From contig NZ_KB899378.1 in assembly GCF_000378185.1 (NCBI RefSeq), positions 124,001 through 188,000 on the forward strand: 64,000 nt of DNA. The letters are read 5' to 3'. Position numbers and translations under genes: made by a program. The stretch comes from Salinimonas chungwhensis DSM 16280. Lineage in GTDB: Bacteria; Pseudomonadota; Gammaproteobacteria; Enterobacterales; Alteromonadaceae. The notes below the pieces were generated by a model that had not been told where the DNA came from, did no database searches, and was given only the letters and a program-made list of their open reading frames with translations. Positions within the stretch are counted from its first letter, which is position 1; every line of letters starts with the position of its first letter. Below, piece by piece: positions 18,138-27,511 of this stretch.

Positions 18138-18602
18138 TTAGTCCTGGTTATCAGTTTCTGGGGTAATCGTAATTTTGTCGCCTACTGCAATATCATGAGC
18201 GGCAAACCACCCCTGATTCATTTCCAACGCATAGGTAATGACTTTTGATGCCCCTTTAGACGTTAAATCATGGGGCTTAAGGGCCTTGATATCTGTAATA
18301 ACTCCGTTTTTGTCAATAAACGCCACATCCAGCGGAATATAGGTATTTTTCATCCACATGCTGGCCTGTTTGGGCGGTGAAAACCGGAACAGCATGCCGC
18401 AATCTTCGCAGAGCGTACGCCGGTACATGAGTCCTGTTGCTCGTTGACGGAAAGTTTGTGCATATTCTAACTGATAGGCCTGCCCTGCTATACGCACGGT
18501 AACGTTGTCAAAATCGACATCCGGCGTATCTGCAGCGTTCACGCAGCCGGCCAACAGTAACCAAATCGCCGTTAACAGCGGCAGTGATAAGGACTTTTTC
18601 AT
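18138..18602 (-). CDS. DUF192-family lipoprotein
   Basis: This protein of 154 residues has a lipoprotein signal (LLLAGC, lipobox cysteine near residue 20), so it is probably membrane-anchored in the periplasm. The DUF192 core is clear: the FRQRATGLMYR motif, GMLFRF, the ASMWMKNTYIPLDVAFID sequence and a C-terminal ALEMNQGWFAAHDIAVGD. The function of DUF192 is not known. I preferred the methionine at 18602 over 18626 because the hydrophobic signal follows it directly. Its stop codon touches the lysC start, so the two genes form an operon. That link is common only locally and does not by itself imply a role in lysine synthesis. Confidence 0.82.
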   Translation of the reverse strand: MKKSLSLPLLTAIWLLLAGCVNAADTPDVDFDNVTVRIAGQAYQLEYAQTFRQRATGLMYRRTLCEDCGMLFRFSPPKQASMWMKNTYIPLDVAFIDKNGVITDIKALKPHDLTSKGASKVITYALEMNQGWFAAHDIAVGDKITITPETDNQD

Positions 18603-18677
18603 ATATTGCTCTGTAGGAGGATTCATCGGTTTAGACTATCTGCAGTCTACCTGTGCCGTGTTTGATTATCTACCAGG

Positions 18678-18705
18678 CAAAAAAAAACCGGGCTGATCAG
18701 CCCGG
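18678..18705 (-). terminator. Terminator after acnB
   Basis: CCGGGCTGATCAGCCCGG (18688-18705) is a perfect palindrome 22 bp past the acnB stop; on the minus strand it is followed by nine T residues. Confidence 0.9.
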
Positions 18706-18727
18706 CTTTTCGTCTTATAATAAACTA

Positions 18728-21340
18728 TCAGGCAATATTCAGCGCAGGAATAATGTTCGCTTTTGCATCGTCTTCTGCCTTTTTGAAGCTTTCCATCTTG
18801 TCAAAGTTCAGATAGCGATACACATCAGCAGCCATTGAGTCTATCTTGCCGGCATATTCCATGTACTCTTCGGCCGTTGGAATACGCCCCACGATAGCCC
18901 CTACTGCAGCCAGTTCAGCAGACGTCAGGTAAACATTAGCACCATCGCCTAAGCGATTGGGGAAATTACGGGTAGACGTCGACAAAACGGTTGCTCCAGC
19001 ATCAACCCGTGCCTGGTTACCCATACACAAGGAACAGCCTGGCATTTCAGTACGTACACCTACGCGACCATAGATGTTGTAGTAGCCTTCTTCCATGAGC
19101 TGCGCTTTATCCATCTTCGTTGGTGGAGAGATCCACAGACGAGTAGGCAGGGTCTTACCGTAGTTGTCCAGTAATTTACCAGCGGCACGGAAATGACCGA
19201 TATTCGTCATACAAGAGCCGATGAAAACCTCATCTACATGGTCGCCAGCGACGTCTGATAGCGTTTTGGCATCGTCCGGATCATTCGGGCAACAAACAAT
19301 CGGCTCTTTGATCTCATCCAGGTCAATTTCTATCACAGATGAGTACTCGGCGTCTTTATCGGCACGCATAAGCTCTGGGTTGGCCAGCCACTCTTCCATT
19401 TTCTGAGCACGACGTTCAAGCGTACGCGGATCGCCGTAGCCTTCGTTTATCATCCAGCGCAGCATAGTGATGTTTGAACGCAGATATTCTGAAATGGACT
19501 CTTCAGACAGATTGATAGTACAACCTGCAGCAGAGCGCTCAGCAGATGCATCAGACAACTCAAACGCTTGTTCTACCGTTAAATCTTCCAACCCTTCAAT
19601 TTCAAGGATTCGACCCGAGAACTGGTTAATTTTGCCTTTTTTCTCAACGGTCAACAGGCCTTGCTTGATACCATATAACGGGATCGCGTGGACCAGGTCG
19701 CGCAAAGTGATACCAGGCTGACGCTTTCCTTTAAAGCGGACCAGAATAGATTCAGGCATATCCAGCGGCATTACACCGGTTGCTGCTGCGAACGCGACCA
19801 GACCAGATCCTGCAGGGAATGAAATACCTAAAGGGAAACGGGTGTGTGAGTCACCCCCTGTTCCTACCGTGTCAGGTAGCAACATACGGTTGAGCCAGCT
19901 GTGAATAATGCCGTCGCCAGGACGCAGGGAAACCCCCCCACGGTTCATAATAAAGTCAGGCAACGTGTGCTGAGTTTCAATATCGACCGGCTTTGGATAA
20001 GCTGCAGTGTGACAGAAAGACTGCATGGTAAGATCGGCAGTAAAACCCAGGCAGGCTAAATCTTTCAGCTCATCACGGGTCATCGGACCAGTGGTGTCCT
20101 GCGAGCCCACAGTGGTCATTTTAGGCTCACAGTAGGTGCCTGGACGAATACCTTCTACGCCACACGCTTTACCAACCATTTTTTGTGCCAGTGAGAAGCC
20201 TTTGCCACTGTCGACAGGCTGCTCAGGTGTACGGAACAGATCCGTAGGACCAAGGCCCAGCGCTTCACGGGCTTTATCTGTAAGGCCACGGCCAATAATA
20301 AGATTAATCCGGCCACCAGCACGTACTTCATCCAGAATGACCTTGGATTTGTACTTATATTCAGCCAGGACTTCACCTGTTTCGTGATTGGTGATTTTAC
20401 CTTCGTACGGGTGGATATCGATGATATCGCCCATATTCATTTTTTCTACATCGGCTTCAAATACCAGGGCGCCGGCATCTTCCATTGTGTTGAAGAAAAT
20501 AGGGGCGACCTTGCTACCTATACACACACCGCCGCCACGCTTGTTGGGAACGCCGGGCAAATCTTCGCCGAAAAACCACAACACAGAGTTAGTGGCTGAC
20601 TTACGTGATGATCCCGTGCCGACAACATCACCCACGAAAGCAACCGGGTAGCCCTGGTTTTTCACCTCGTCAATTTGTTTCATTGGGCCGGTAACACCAT
20701 GCTCTTCAGGCTCCAGACCATCACGAGTCATCTTGTAGGCTGCCAGAGCGTGCAGCGGAATATCAGGACGCGACCAGGCATCAGGTGCAGGCGACAAGTC
20801 ATCGGTATTGGTTTCACCGGTTACCTTGAAGACAGAGTAAGTCATTTTGTCGTCCATTTTTGGACGAGAAGTAAACCATTCCGCATTTGCCCAGGACTCA
20901 ATAACCTCGGTGGCGAACTTATTGCCAGCTTTATGCTTCTCTTCTACATCGTGAAATGCATCAAACATCAGCAGTGTGTGTTTAAGTTCTTTAACTGCCA
21001 GCGGAGCAAGCTTATCATCGTCCAGCAGTTCAATCAGGGTAACAATGTTGTAACCGCCCTGCATATTACCCAATAGCTCAACGGATTTTTCCCGACCAAT
21101 CAGCGGGCAGGTTTCTTCGCCTTTTGCGATAGCGCTTAAAAAACCGGCTTTAACATAGGCGGCTTCATCAACACCCGGAGGAACGCGCTCTGAAATAAGC
21201 GTCAGCAAGAACTCTTCCTCGCCGGCCGGTGGATTTTTTAGTAACTCAATCAGGCTGGCGACCTGTTCGGCATTCAGTGCTTTGGGAGGGATACCTTGTT
21301 CAGCACGTTCTTCTACGTGTTTACGATACTCTTCTAACAC
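18728..21340 (-). CDS. acnB: Bifunctional aconitate hydratase 2 / 2-methylisocitrate dehydratase
   Basis: This 870-residue cytoplasmic [4Fe-4S] enzyme interconverts citrate and isocitrate in the TCA cycle. It is nearly collinear with E. coli AcnB (865): an N-terminal HEAT-like domain, the swivel domain (KVTGETNTDDLSPAPDAW, VGTGSSRKSATNS), and the catalytic domains with cluster cysteines in GSCMTNIGHFRAAGK and PGCSLCMGNQAR. I chose the GTG at 21340 because GAGGAA lies 6 nt upstream and homologues begin with this LEEYRKHV sequence; the ATG 36 bp further upstream would add 12 residues containing the ribosome site. A single-gene transcript is indicated by its own promoter and terminator. Post-transcriptional iron control, known for acnB elsewhere, is not visible here. 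Confidence 0.97.
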   Translation of the reverse strand: MLEEYRKHVEERAEQGIPPKALNAEQVASLIELLKNPPAGEEEFLLTLISERVPPGVDEAAYVKAGFLSAIAKGEETCPLIGREKSVELLGNMQGGYNIVTLIELLDDDKLAPLAVKELKHTLLMFDAFHDVEEKHKAGNKFATEVIESWANAEWFTSRPKMDDKMTYSVFKVTGETNTDDLSPAPDAWSRPDIPLHALAAYKMTRDGLEPEEHGVTGPMKQIDEVKNQGYPVAFVGDVVGTGSSRKSATNSVLWFFGEDLPGVPNKRGGGVCIGSKVAPIFFNTMEDAGALVFEADVEKMNMGDIIDIHPYEGKITNHETGEVLAEYKYKSKVILDEVRAGGRINLIIGRGLTDKAREALGLGPTDLFRTPEQPVDSGKGFSLAQKMVGKACGVEGIRPGTYCEPKMTTVGSQDTTGPMTRDELKDLACLGFTADLTMQSFCHTAAYPKPVDIETQHTLPDFIMNRGGVSLRPGDGIIHSWLNRMLLPDTVGTGGDSHTRFPLGISFPAGSGLVAFAAATGVMPLDMPESILVRFKGKRQPGITLRDLVHAIPLYGIKQGLLTVEKKGKINQFSGRILEIEGLEDLTVEQAFELSDASAERSAAGCTINLSEESISEYLRSNITMLRWMINEGYGDPRTLERRAQKMEEWLANPELMRADKDAEYSSVIEIDLDEIKEPIVCCPNDPDDAKTLSDVAGDHVDEVFIGSCMTNIGHFRAAGKLLDNYGKTLPTRLWISPPTKMDKAQLMEEGYYNIYGRVGVRTEMPGCSLCMGNQARVDAGATVLSTSTRNFPNRLGDGANVYLTSAELAAVGAIVGRIPTAEEYMEYAGKIDSMAADVYRYLNFDKMESFKKAEDDAKANIIPALNIA

Positions 21341-21418
21341 GATTTCTTCCTCATGGTTAATCCTGCCTTTTCTCATTAACGGTCTTGGCGGGCAGGACGT
21401 GACTTATTAAACGCCGCG

Positions 21419-21447
21419 ATTATAGCGGTTTACTGTGCTTTTTTGAA
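21419..21447 (-). promoter_or_regulatory. Candidate sigma-70 promoter of acnB
   Basis: On the minus strand TTCAAA (21442-21447), 17 bp, and a consensus TATAAT (21419-21424) lie about 80 bp before the acnB GTG. Confidence 0.6.
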
Positions 21448-21514
21448 TGACTCAGGGCTTTCAATCTTTTATGGCCGGTATTCAGCCAGCCTATGCGAGC
21501 AATAATTAGTATAA

Positions 21515-22600
21515 TTAAGGACTATCAGAAGAAGAGGGTACGACGCTAAGGACTGTAGCCTTAGCACCATCGGTTAACAGCATAATGGCCCCGTCACTGC
21601 TGACATTCACATCGCGCAGCCGCTGGGATATCCGGGTAAAAACTGGTGTAACCTGAGGGGGAGCCTTACTTATATCAGCGCTAAGCAATGTTTTTTCTTT
21701 TAACGTTGTAATAAGAAGTTGCCCGGTTAACTGCGTAAACCGCGAGGCGGTGTAGTGAATCATACCTGAAGGTGCCACTGAAGGTGTCCAGTTATGTAGT
21801 GGTGGTGTCATTCCCGGATACTCACGAAACGGACTGATGCGGGCGCCTGAATAATCATCTCCCAGGGTGACCACCGGCCAGCCATAATTGTAGCCGGCTT
21901 TAATTACGTTTATCTCGTCACCGCCAGCCGGTCCATGCTCATGGGCAATGACCTTACCATTTACTGTTACCAGCCCCTGAGTATTGCGGTGACCCAGCGA
22001 ATAAATGAACGGTGCGTTAGAAAATGGTGGCGCCTGTACTGCACTCCCATCCTCGCGAAAATGCAAAATTTTGCCCAACTGACTGGTCAGCTTCTGGGCC
22101 TGTTCACGATAGTCGAAGCCATCGCCGGTGCTAACCAGCCACGTTCCATCGTCAAGCACAGCCAGCCGGCCACCAAAATGCACAGGGGTATCTTTTGTGG
22201 GTGTTACTGCCAGTATTTGCGTAATGTCGCTAAGCTGACCATTTGACAACTTTGCGCTGGCAATAACCAGCTGATTGTTATCAGCTGTTCCCCTGGTATA
22301 GGTGAGCATTACTTTATTTGACAGCGCAAAGTCCTGAGTCAGTGCGATATCCAGAAAACCGCCCTGTCCCTCACTATACAAGTCCGGGAGCGCAACCTGC
22401 TGTCTGATTGCTTTTTTATCGTCTTGCAACCAAACCAGTGCGCCGTGTTTCTCGGTGACAACGAAGCTATCATCGGGCAATGCGACGAGCGCCCAGGGCT
22501 GCCTGAGACTGATCTCATAAGGCTGCTCAACGCGATATTGTTGCACGTCAGCAGCAACGCTCGCACTAAGCAGAAATAAAAATATGTACCAGCCTCTCAT
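21515..22600 (-). CDS. PQQ-dependent sugar dehydrogenase family protein (YliI/Asd-like)
   Basis: This 361-residue protein has a signal peptide (about 1-17) and is therefore periplasmic. The six-bladed soluble glucose dehydrogenase propeller is indicated by QPWALVALPDDSFVVTEK near the N-terminus, the HFGGRLAVLDDGTW stretch, SLGHRNTQGL and the HGPAGGDEINVI calcium/PQQ-site motif. E. coli YliI is 371 residues. Members oxidise aldose sugars when PQQ and calcium are present, but many hosts do not make PQQ; no pqq genes occur here. It has no obvious operon partner: acnB lies downstream on the same strand 174 bp away with its own promoter. The family is secure, the substrate unknown. Confidence 0.86.
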   Translation of the reverse strand: MRGWYIFLFLLSASVAADVQQYRVEQPYEISLRQPWALVALPDDSFVVTEKHGALVWLQDDKKAIRQQVALPDLYSEGQGGFLDIALTQDFALSNKVMLTYTRGTADNNQLVIASAKLSNGQLSDITQILAVTPTKDTPVHFGGRLAVLDDGTWLVSTGDGFDYREQAQKLTSQLGKILHFREDGSAVQAPPFSNAPFIYSLGHRNTQGLVTVNGKVIAHEHGPAGGDEINVIKAGYNYGWPVVTLGDDYSGARISPFREYPGMTPPLHNWTPSVAPSGMIHYTASRFTQLTGQLLITTLKEKTLLSADISKAPPQVTPVFTRISQRLRDVNVSSDGAIMLLTDGAKATVLSVVPSSSDSP

Positions 22601-22733
22601 AAGTATTTCCTGATAGTCTTTTTGCCATTGTTGATTAAGTTACAGCGACTTAACGTTCTAAACAACTGTTGGATTATTCAGCTGATAGGTTTTACACTGC
22701 CTCTACCACCGTATTTTCAATCTGCTTATCTCT

Positions 22734-23198
22734 ATGCAATTACACAGCGCCCTGCCATTTTTCAAAGCCTATGGGCTTTCCTGGCTGGTAACCTATTTGC
22801 TGGCAAGCTTTTTTCATACCCAGCGTGTTTTACATGCACTGACCGATGTGGATGTGGCGATAGGCCTACAGTCCCGCTTAACTATGACTGTTGACGACAT
22901 TATCGGACTACTGCCTAAATATGGCAGTGGTATTGCTCTGGCTATGTTAATCAGCTTGTTGGTCGCTGTCATTATCACCCGGCGTTTTCGCCACACCGCG
23001 GTAATTAGTGCCCTGGCCGGAGCGACCGGTATGCTAGTGATGTTATTGGCAATGCAACCGATTATGAACGTTACCCTAATAGCCGGGGCCAGGGAGCCGG
23101 TGGGAGTGGCACTGCAATGTCTGGCTGGCGCTGTCGGCGGATGGCTATTTGCTGGTTTGCTGGTTTACTTTCAGACTGAAAAAACCCAGCACGCGTAG
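22734..23198 (+). CDS. Hypothetical four-helix membrane protein
   Basis: A 154-residue protein of unknown function. Four hydrophobic segments are visible at about 12-30, 62-80, 88-108 and 123-145, so it is probably in the inner membrane, with a hydrophilic loop (about 31-60) between the first two. No catalytic motif was recognised. The ATG at 22734 lacks a strong ribosome site, so the start is uncertain. It faces the TPR gene across a shared terminator and diverges from the sugar dehydrogenase gene. Confidence 0.6.
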   Translation: MQLHSALPFFKAYGLSWLVTYLLASFFHTQRVLHALTDVDVAIGLQSRLTMTVDDIIGLLPKYGSGIALAMLISLLVAVIITRRFRHTAVISALAGATGMLVMLLAMQPIMNVTLIAGAREPVGVALQCLAGAVGGWLFAGLLVYFQTEKTQHA

Positions 23199-23234
23199 CA
23201 CAAAAAACGCCGCATTATGCGGCGTTTTTTGTGC
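23198..23234. terminator. Bidirectional terminator between convergent genes
   Basis: GCACAAAAAACGCCGCA (23198-23214) and TGCGGCGTTTTTTGTGC (23218-23234) form a perfect 17-bp stem with a TTA loop; U-runs result on both strands. It ends transcription of the small membrane protein gene (+) and the TonB operon (-). Confidence 0.95.
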
Positions 23235-23239
23235 GTACT

Positions 23240-24553
23240 TTAAGAGGAAAGTTCTATTTCCCGACGTTCCTGGCTACTTTTTTCTGCTTCAACAAACTTC
23301 TTCCATTGCTGGGCGATTCCGCGGCTTTTAGGATGCTTCTCCGCTTCAGCTAACTGATCGAGTGCTCTGGCGTACTGCCCGGTATTATACAGGGCCATTC
23401 CTTTTACCAGATGGGGAGTGCCCTCGTTACGAAGCTGGCCTTTTTCCAGTGCACGCTCTGCCGCTGCAATGGCTTTGTCCCATTTCTCGGTATTTAGGTA
23501 AATTTGTGCCAGCTGAGAATCCAGTTCGCCGTCTTCTGACAATGCGGCTGCTTCGGTCAATGCCGGAATGGCTTTGTCATTTTCCTTGGCCAGTTGCCAG
23601 GTCTGACCCAAAAAGCGCCAGTTCCGCAGGTTTTTCTCCAGCGTGCCATCGGCCAGCGCCTGCTCCATAAGCTTAGCCCCTTTAAACGGTGCCCTGTGAT
23701 AATAATACAACTGTGCCAGGTTAAAAATATCCGCCGCACTTTGCACATAGCCCTGCTGGTAGGCAGTCTCCATTATAGCGAGCTGTTTGCGCTCCTCGCC
23801 CAACTCACCATACATTCCGGCTAGCTGGATCCAGTATTTAGGCTCGTTATAGAGCTTAACCATCTTGACCAGAATATCTTTGACTTTCTCAGGGCGTTTA
23901 AGCTCGTAATAGACCGCCCGTTGCAATACCAGCCAGCCTTCATCAGGAATCATGCCCTGCGCTTCATGCTCCGCCACCGCCTGATCAATATACCCGGCCG
24001 CGCCTTCATACTGCTTGTTCTGATAAAGTGCCTGCGCTTTAAGCACTTTGTTTTTAGGCGGTATCTCACCGTTATTCAACGTTTCCCAGCGTTCCAGGTA
24101 TTTTACTACATTTTCGTAATTGCCCTGCATCAGGTGCAACTGAGCCAACGAAAACAGTGTCGACATTTCGAACTTACGCGGAATTGGCTGTTGTTCGACC
24201 ACACTGGCAAAGGCATCCAACGCTTTATCGTACTGCTCATCGTTGTAGTAGATAAATCCGTAGAAGTTATACATCATCGCCTGCTCATAACTGTTCATTG
24301 AGCTGGTTTTGCTTTTTACAACATCCAGGATGTCAATCGCTTCACCGACATTGCCTTCGTCGGCGGCTGTCTGCGCACGGGAGAGCTGATCATAGACTTT
24401 CGAGCGTAAGGTAGGCACCTTGCGCGTTTGCTTTTCACTGGCTTTCTGTTGCGCTGACGCATCTGAAGATACCAGCGCAGCCGGAATGGCTGCACCGTAC
24501 ACCGAGGCTACGACAGTCGCCACTAACAGGCGCTTTGATAGTAATTTCTGCAT
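23240..24553 (-). CDS. TPR-repeat protein of the TonB2-type operon
   Basis: This 437-residue protein has a signal peptide (about 1-34, ending DASA), so it is periplasmic. Tetratricopeptide-like helices cover most of the rest, for example the YNFYGFIYYNDEQYDKALDA and PHLVKGMALYNTGQYARALD units. It is the last gene of the DUF3450-ttpC-exbB-exbD-tonB operon, 6 bp after tonB. A TPR protein in this position is a recurrent feature of TonB2-type operons in Vibrio and relatives. It probably scaffolds or stabilises the complex, but no partner has been shown for this copy. A bidirectional terminator follows. Confidence 0.85.
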   Translation of the reverse strand: MQKLLSKRLLVATVVASVYGAAIPAALVSSDASAQQKASEKQTRKVPTLRSKVYDQLSRAQTAADEGNVGEAIDILDVVKSKTSSMNSYEQAMMYNFYGFIYYNDEQYDKALDAFASVVEQQPIPRKFEMSTLFSLAQLHLMQGNYENVVKYLERWETLNNGEIPPKNKVLKAQALYQNKQYEGAAGYIDQAVAEHEAQGMIPDEGWLVLQRAVYYELKRPEKVKDILVKMVKLYNEPKYWIQLAGMYGELGEERKQLAIMETAYQQGYVQSAADIFNLAQLYYYHRAPFKGAKLMEQALADGTLEKNLRNWRFLGQTWQLAKENDKAIPALTEAAALSEDGELDSQLAQIYLNTEKWDKAIAAAERALEKGQLRNEGTPHLVKGMALYNTGQYARALDQLAEAEKHPKSRGIAQQWKKFVEAEKSSQERREIELSS

Positions 24554-24559
24554 ATCGAA

Positions 24560-25168
24560 TTACCCGTCAATCTGGAATGTAATGCGGTTTTGCACGCCGG
24601 ATACTGCGGTGGCTTCACCATTAACAACCCGTGGTTTATATTTGAATTTCATTGCTGCATCGATAGCAGCCTGTTCAAAAATACCCTCTGGGTTTGCTTC
24701 AACCACAATAGGATCCCGCACTGCTCCCTGCTTACTCACTGTAAACTCGACAATAACGAAGCCTTCAATACCCCGTTGCAGTGCACGGCGCGGATAGACT
24801 GGGGAGACCTTAACAATGGGTAAGTATTCACCATCACCAGAGTCCAGTGCCAGACCACCTTCAAGCCCACCGTCGGCACCCACCTCCGTACTAAAATCCA
24901 TAGATGTGCCTTCTGCATCTGGCGAAGGCGAGTCCATCTGTTGTGGCTGCATTTGCGGCGGTGGCTGCTCCGGCTTGGGCGGCTTACGAGGTTTACGATC
25001 TTTTTGCTCTACCGTTTCCTCTTGCTTAACTCTGACAAAATCAAGCACGCTTCCCTTAGGCGGCTCTGTCATAGCGCTGCCTCCCATTTTGATCAGTGAC
25101 TGCATCAAAAAGAACAGGCCCAGGGTAATCGCCAGAGAAACAAAAAATGCGATAATAAATCGTACCAT
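24560..25168 (-). CDS. tonB: TonB2-type energy transducer
   Basis: This short TonB of 202 residues has one N-terminal transmembrane helix (about 5-24), a lysine/proline-rich periplasmic spacer (RKPPKPEQPPPQ, about 60-75) and a C-terminal TonB domain (about 115-202). The latter contains the characteristic YPRRALQRGIEGFVIVEFTV and the FKYKPRVVNG segment. It transmits proton-motive energy from ExbB/ExbD to TonB-box receptors in the outer membrane. The short spacer and the gene order with ttpC place it in the TonB2 class. It follows exbD by 3 bp. Because the operon begins with a Pho box and lies next to a receptor gene, it may serve that receptor chiefly; this is inference. Confidence 0.93.
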   Translation of the reverse strand: MVRFIIAFFVSLAITLGLFFLMQSLIKMGGSAMTEPPKGSVLDFVRVKQEETVEQKDRKPRKPPKPEQPPPQMQPQQMDSPSPDAEGTSMDFSTEVGADGGLEGGLALDSGDGEYLPIVKVSPVYPRRALQRGIEGFVIVEFTVSKQGAVRDPIVVEANPEGIFEQAAIDAAMKFKYKPRVVNGEATAVSGVQNRITFQIDG

Positions 25169-25171
25169 GAC

Positions 25172-25579
25172 TTATTGCTCTTGCGCTGCAATTGAAACGT
25201 CGTAAACACCTGCGGCCCGAGAAGCATCCATTACTTTAATCAGCGTTTCAGTCGTCGCCTTTTTATCGGCCTGAATGACCACGGTACCCTGCGGATTCTC
25301 TGCATGCAGACGCTCAATATTGGCCTGAATAGCGCGCTCATCAACACGGCGTTTGTTGATCCATATCTCACCGGTATCAGATATGGCAATCAAAACATTA
25401 GCCCGATCTTTTTTCACGGCGGTGGAAGCTTCAGGTCGATTAACATCAATACCCGCCTCCTTAACAAAAGACGCTGTTACAATGAAGAAGATAAGCATGA
25501 TAAAGACCACGTCCAGCATGGGCGTCATATCAATTTGTGCTTCTTCTTCGTCCACCAGATTTTGAAAATGCTGCTTCAT
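25172..25579 (-). CDS. exbD: Biopolymer transport protein ExbD
   Basis: A 135-residue ExbD with the single N-terminal membrane helix (about 18-40) containing the proton-path aspartate in PMLDVVFIMLIFF, and a small periplasmic C-terminal domain (about 55-135). It forms the inner-membrane stator/motor with ExbB and energises TonB. It sits between exbB (24 bp away) and tonB (3 bp away) in the operon. Confidence 0.94.
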   Translation of the reverse strand: MKQHFQNLVDEEEAQIDMTPMLDVVFIMLIFFIVTASFVKEAGIDVNRPEASTAVKKDRANVLIAISDTGEIWINKRRVDERAIQANIERLHAENPQGTVVIQADKKATTETLIKVMDASRAAGVYDVSIAAQEQ

Positions 25580-25603
25580 AATTTGCTACCTTAACTTAAC
25601 GCC

Positions 25604-26131
25604 CTAACTGGCATTACGTTCAATAATGATTGCATCCTCAAGATGCGTGCGTTCAGACTTCGCTTTACGGTTTAACCAGGTCGAGGCAAATACGCCTGAC
25701 AGGGCGCCGACCATCCCCGCCATGGTTGGGATTGTCGCTTTGGACACTCCCGAGGCCATTGATCGTGCGTTACCTGAACCTGAAATGGCCATCACGTCAA
25801 AGACTTCAATCATGCCCGTTACCGTCCCCAATAATCCCAGCAACGGGCAAAGTGCGACCAGTGACTGAATAATCGGGATACTGCCATTTAACTGAATGGA
25901 CAGGGATGAAATTTTCTTCTGTCTGACCTGAGCGGCATACCATGAAGAGCGATCGGAACGGGCTTGCCAGTCTTTTATCGCCTGCTTCTTCTTACCTTTA
26001 TGCCAAACCATGATGTACATCGCACGTTCAAGGATCAAAAGCCACATTACGAATATCAGCAGACCGATGACCAGGAGAACCTGGCCACCTGTTTCTGTGA
26101 AATCGCGGATTGCTTCGAGAAACTCAAACAT
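25604..26131 (-). CDS. exbB: ExbB/MotA/TolQ-family proton channel protein
   Basis: A 175-residue ExbB2-type subunit with three membrane helices (about 15-37, 92-115 and 133-155). The conserved cytoplasmic/membrane sequence LCPLLGLLGTVTGMIEVFDVMA and the glycine-rich SGVSKATIPTMAG region are typical of ExbB/TolQ. It provides the pentameric channel around ExbD. Its start is 3 bp downstream of the ttpC stop, so the pair is translationally close. It is shorter than classical ExbB (about 240), as usual for TonB2 systems. Confidence 0.93.
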   Translation of the reverse strand: MFEFLEAIRDFTETGGQVLLVIGLLIFVMWLLILERAMYIMVWHKGKKKQAIKDWQARSDRSSWYAAQVRQKKISSLSIQLNGSIPIIQSLVALCPLLGLLGTVTGMIEVFDVMAISGSGNARSMASGVSKATIPTMAGMVGALSGVFASTWLNRKAKSERTHLEDAIIIERNAS

Positions 26132-26133
26132 GA

Positions 26134-27498
26134 TTAGCTCCGCTCAGCGCGCTCTGCGATAACCCCTGCAGCCTGTTCCTGCAGAATGTATACGATATTT
26201 TTGCTACGGGTATTGAGTATGGCGTAGAGCAGTGTCATCGGAATCGCTACAACCAAACCTAATACTGTGGTAACCAGCGCTGTGGAAATACCACCGGCCA
26301 TCAATTTCGGGTCGCCGGTACCAAACAGCGTGATAGCCTGGAACGTATTAATCATACCGGTTACCGTTCCCAGCAGACCCATCAGGGGAGCCACTACCGA
26401 GATAATCTTAATGATGGTCAGATTACGGCTAAGTTTGGGCACTTCACCAAGAATGGCCTCAGTTAGGTGCAGCTCCAGCGCTTCGGTATCAGCATTAGGG
26501 TATTTATCGCGCACACTCATGACCCGGCCAAGAGGGTTGGTGGTCTTGATTTTCTTGGATTTAAGCTGCTTATCAACCTTGGTTTTGGTGATAGTCAGTG
26601 CCACCAGGCGCCAGATAGCTAAAGCCAGTCCGAACGCACCTACGATCAATATGATATAGCCCACTACGCCGCCTTGCTCTACACGCTCTTTCAGGGTCGG
26701 TGCCTGCACCAACAAGCCCAGAATTGAGCCACCTGTTGGGTCGATACCAAATTCAACCAGTTCACCATCTGAATTCTGTAATGACTCAGCAGAATCCTGA
26801 TAACGATCCGCGGGCTGACGTACCAGTTCGGCCACCGTGCCAGTTACGCCGTTGTAGTCTAAATACATCCCATCTGAAACCAGCGCAAAGGGGCCGACAC
26901 GAAGCACTTCCTTGGTTACCTTCTCGCCACCAGCTTCCACCACGGAGGTTTCAAATGTCTCGACATCACCTGACTCAGTCATCTCACGCTGAATTTCAAA
27001 CCAGACACGCTCAATTTCCTCAATCGACGCCAGTTTAGAGCTTTTACCCATTTCCTGGGCCATATTGTCCAGAAATTCCGAACGGCCGGGAATCTGCGCT
27101 GAGATAACAGAATTCTGAAACTTGCTCTTCGTATCTCCAGCCACTTGCTGCAGTACACCAAACAGTTCTTTCAATGACCCCATGCGATTGTCCAGCGCAC
27201 CATTTAAATCGGCGAGCTTAAATTCATTTTCCTCAAAGCGCGTTTCAAGTTGCTCTGATTGCTGTAATAGCTGGTCTCGTTTGGCGCGGGCTTCCTCAAG
27301 AATCTGATCCTGCTCAGCGCGGCGCTCCATGAAGCGCTGTTCACGCTGTTCATTCTGCTGGCTCTGGGCAAACTGGCCTTCTTCCAGCTGTTTAAGCAGT
27401 GCATCCAAATCCAGGGCGCGGTCACTCTGGGCCATGGCACCGAAGCTCAGGCCAACGGCAGTCAGACCAACTACAAGTTTTTTCATTTGTTTAAACAT
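26134..27498 (-). CDS. ttpC: TtpC-like MotA/TolQ/ExbB proton channel protein
   Basis: This 454-residue protein has a signal-like N-terminus (about 1-24, ending AMA), a coiled-coil periplasmic region (about 30-100), a further extracytoplasmic domain, and a C-terminal ExbB-like domain with three helices. The last includes APLMGLLGTVTGMINTFQAI and the VAIPMTLLYAIL helix. Such TtpC proteins are required by TonB2 systems in Vibrio. The ATG at 27498 has GAGG at 9-nt spacing; an ATG at 27504 would add two residues with the ribosome site too close. It begins 14 bp after the DUF3450 gene. Its two-domain build distinguishes it from plain ExbB. Confidence 0.88.
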   Translation of the reverse strand: MFKQMKKLVVGLTAVGLSFGAMAQSDRALDLDALLKQLEEGQFAQSQQNEQREQRFMERRAEQDQILEEARAKRDQLLQQSEQLETRFEENEFKLADLNGALDNRMGSLKELFGVLQQVAGDTKSKFQNSVISAQIPGRSEFLDNMAQEMGKSSKLASIEEIERVWFEIQREMTESGDVETFETSVVEAGGEKVTKEVLRVGPFALVSDGMYLDYNGVTGTVAELVRQPADRYQDSAESLQNSDGELVEFGIDPTGGSILGLLVQAPTLKERVEQGGVVGYIILIVGAFGLALAIWRLVALTITKTKVDKQLKSKKIKTTNPLGRVMSVRDKYPNADTEALELHLTEAILGEVPKLSRNLTIIKIISVVAPLMGLLGTVTGMINTFQAITLFGTGDPKLMAGGISTALVTTVLGLVVAIPMTLLYAILNTRSKNIVYILQEQAAGVIAERAERS

Positions 27499-27511
27499 GG
27501 TCATCTACCTC

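Noticed and set aside
18603-18677. A lysine riboswitch before the DUF192-lysC operon
   Set aside because: The space between this operon and the acnB terminator is only about 75 bp, too short for the L-box, and no matching core was seen.
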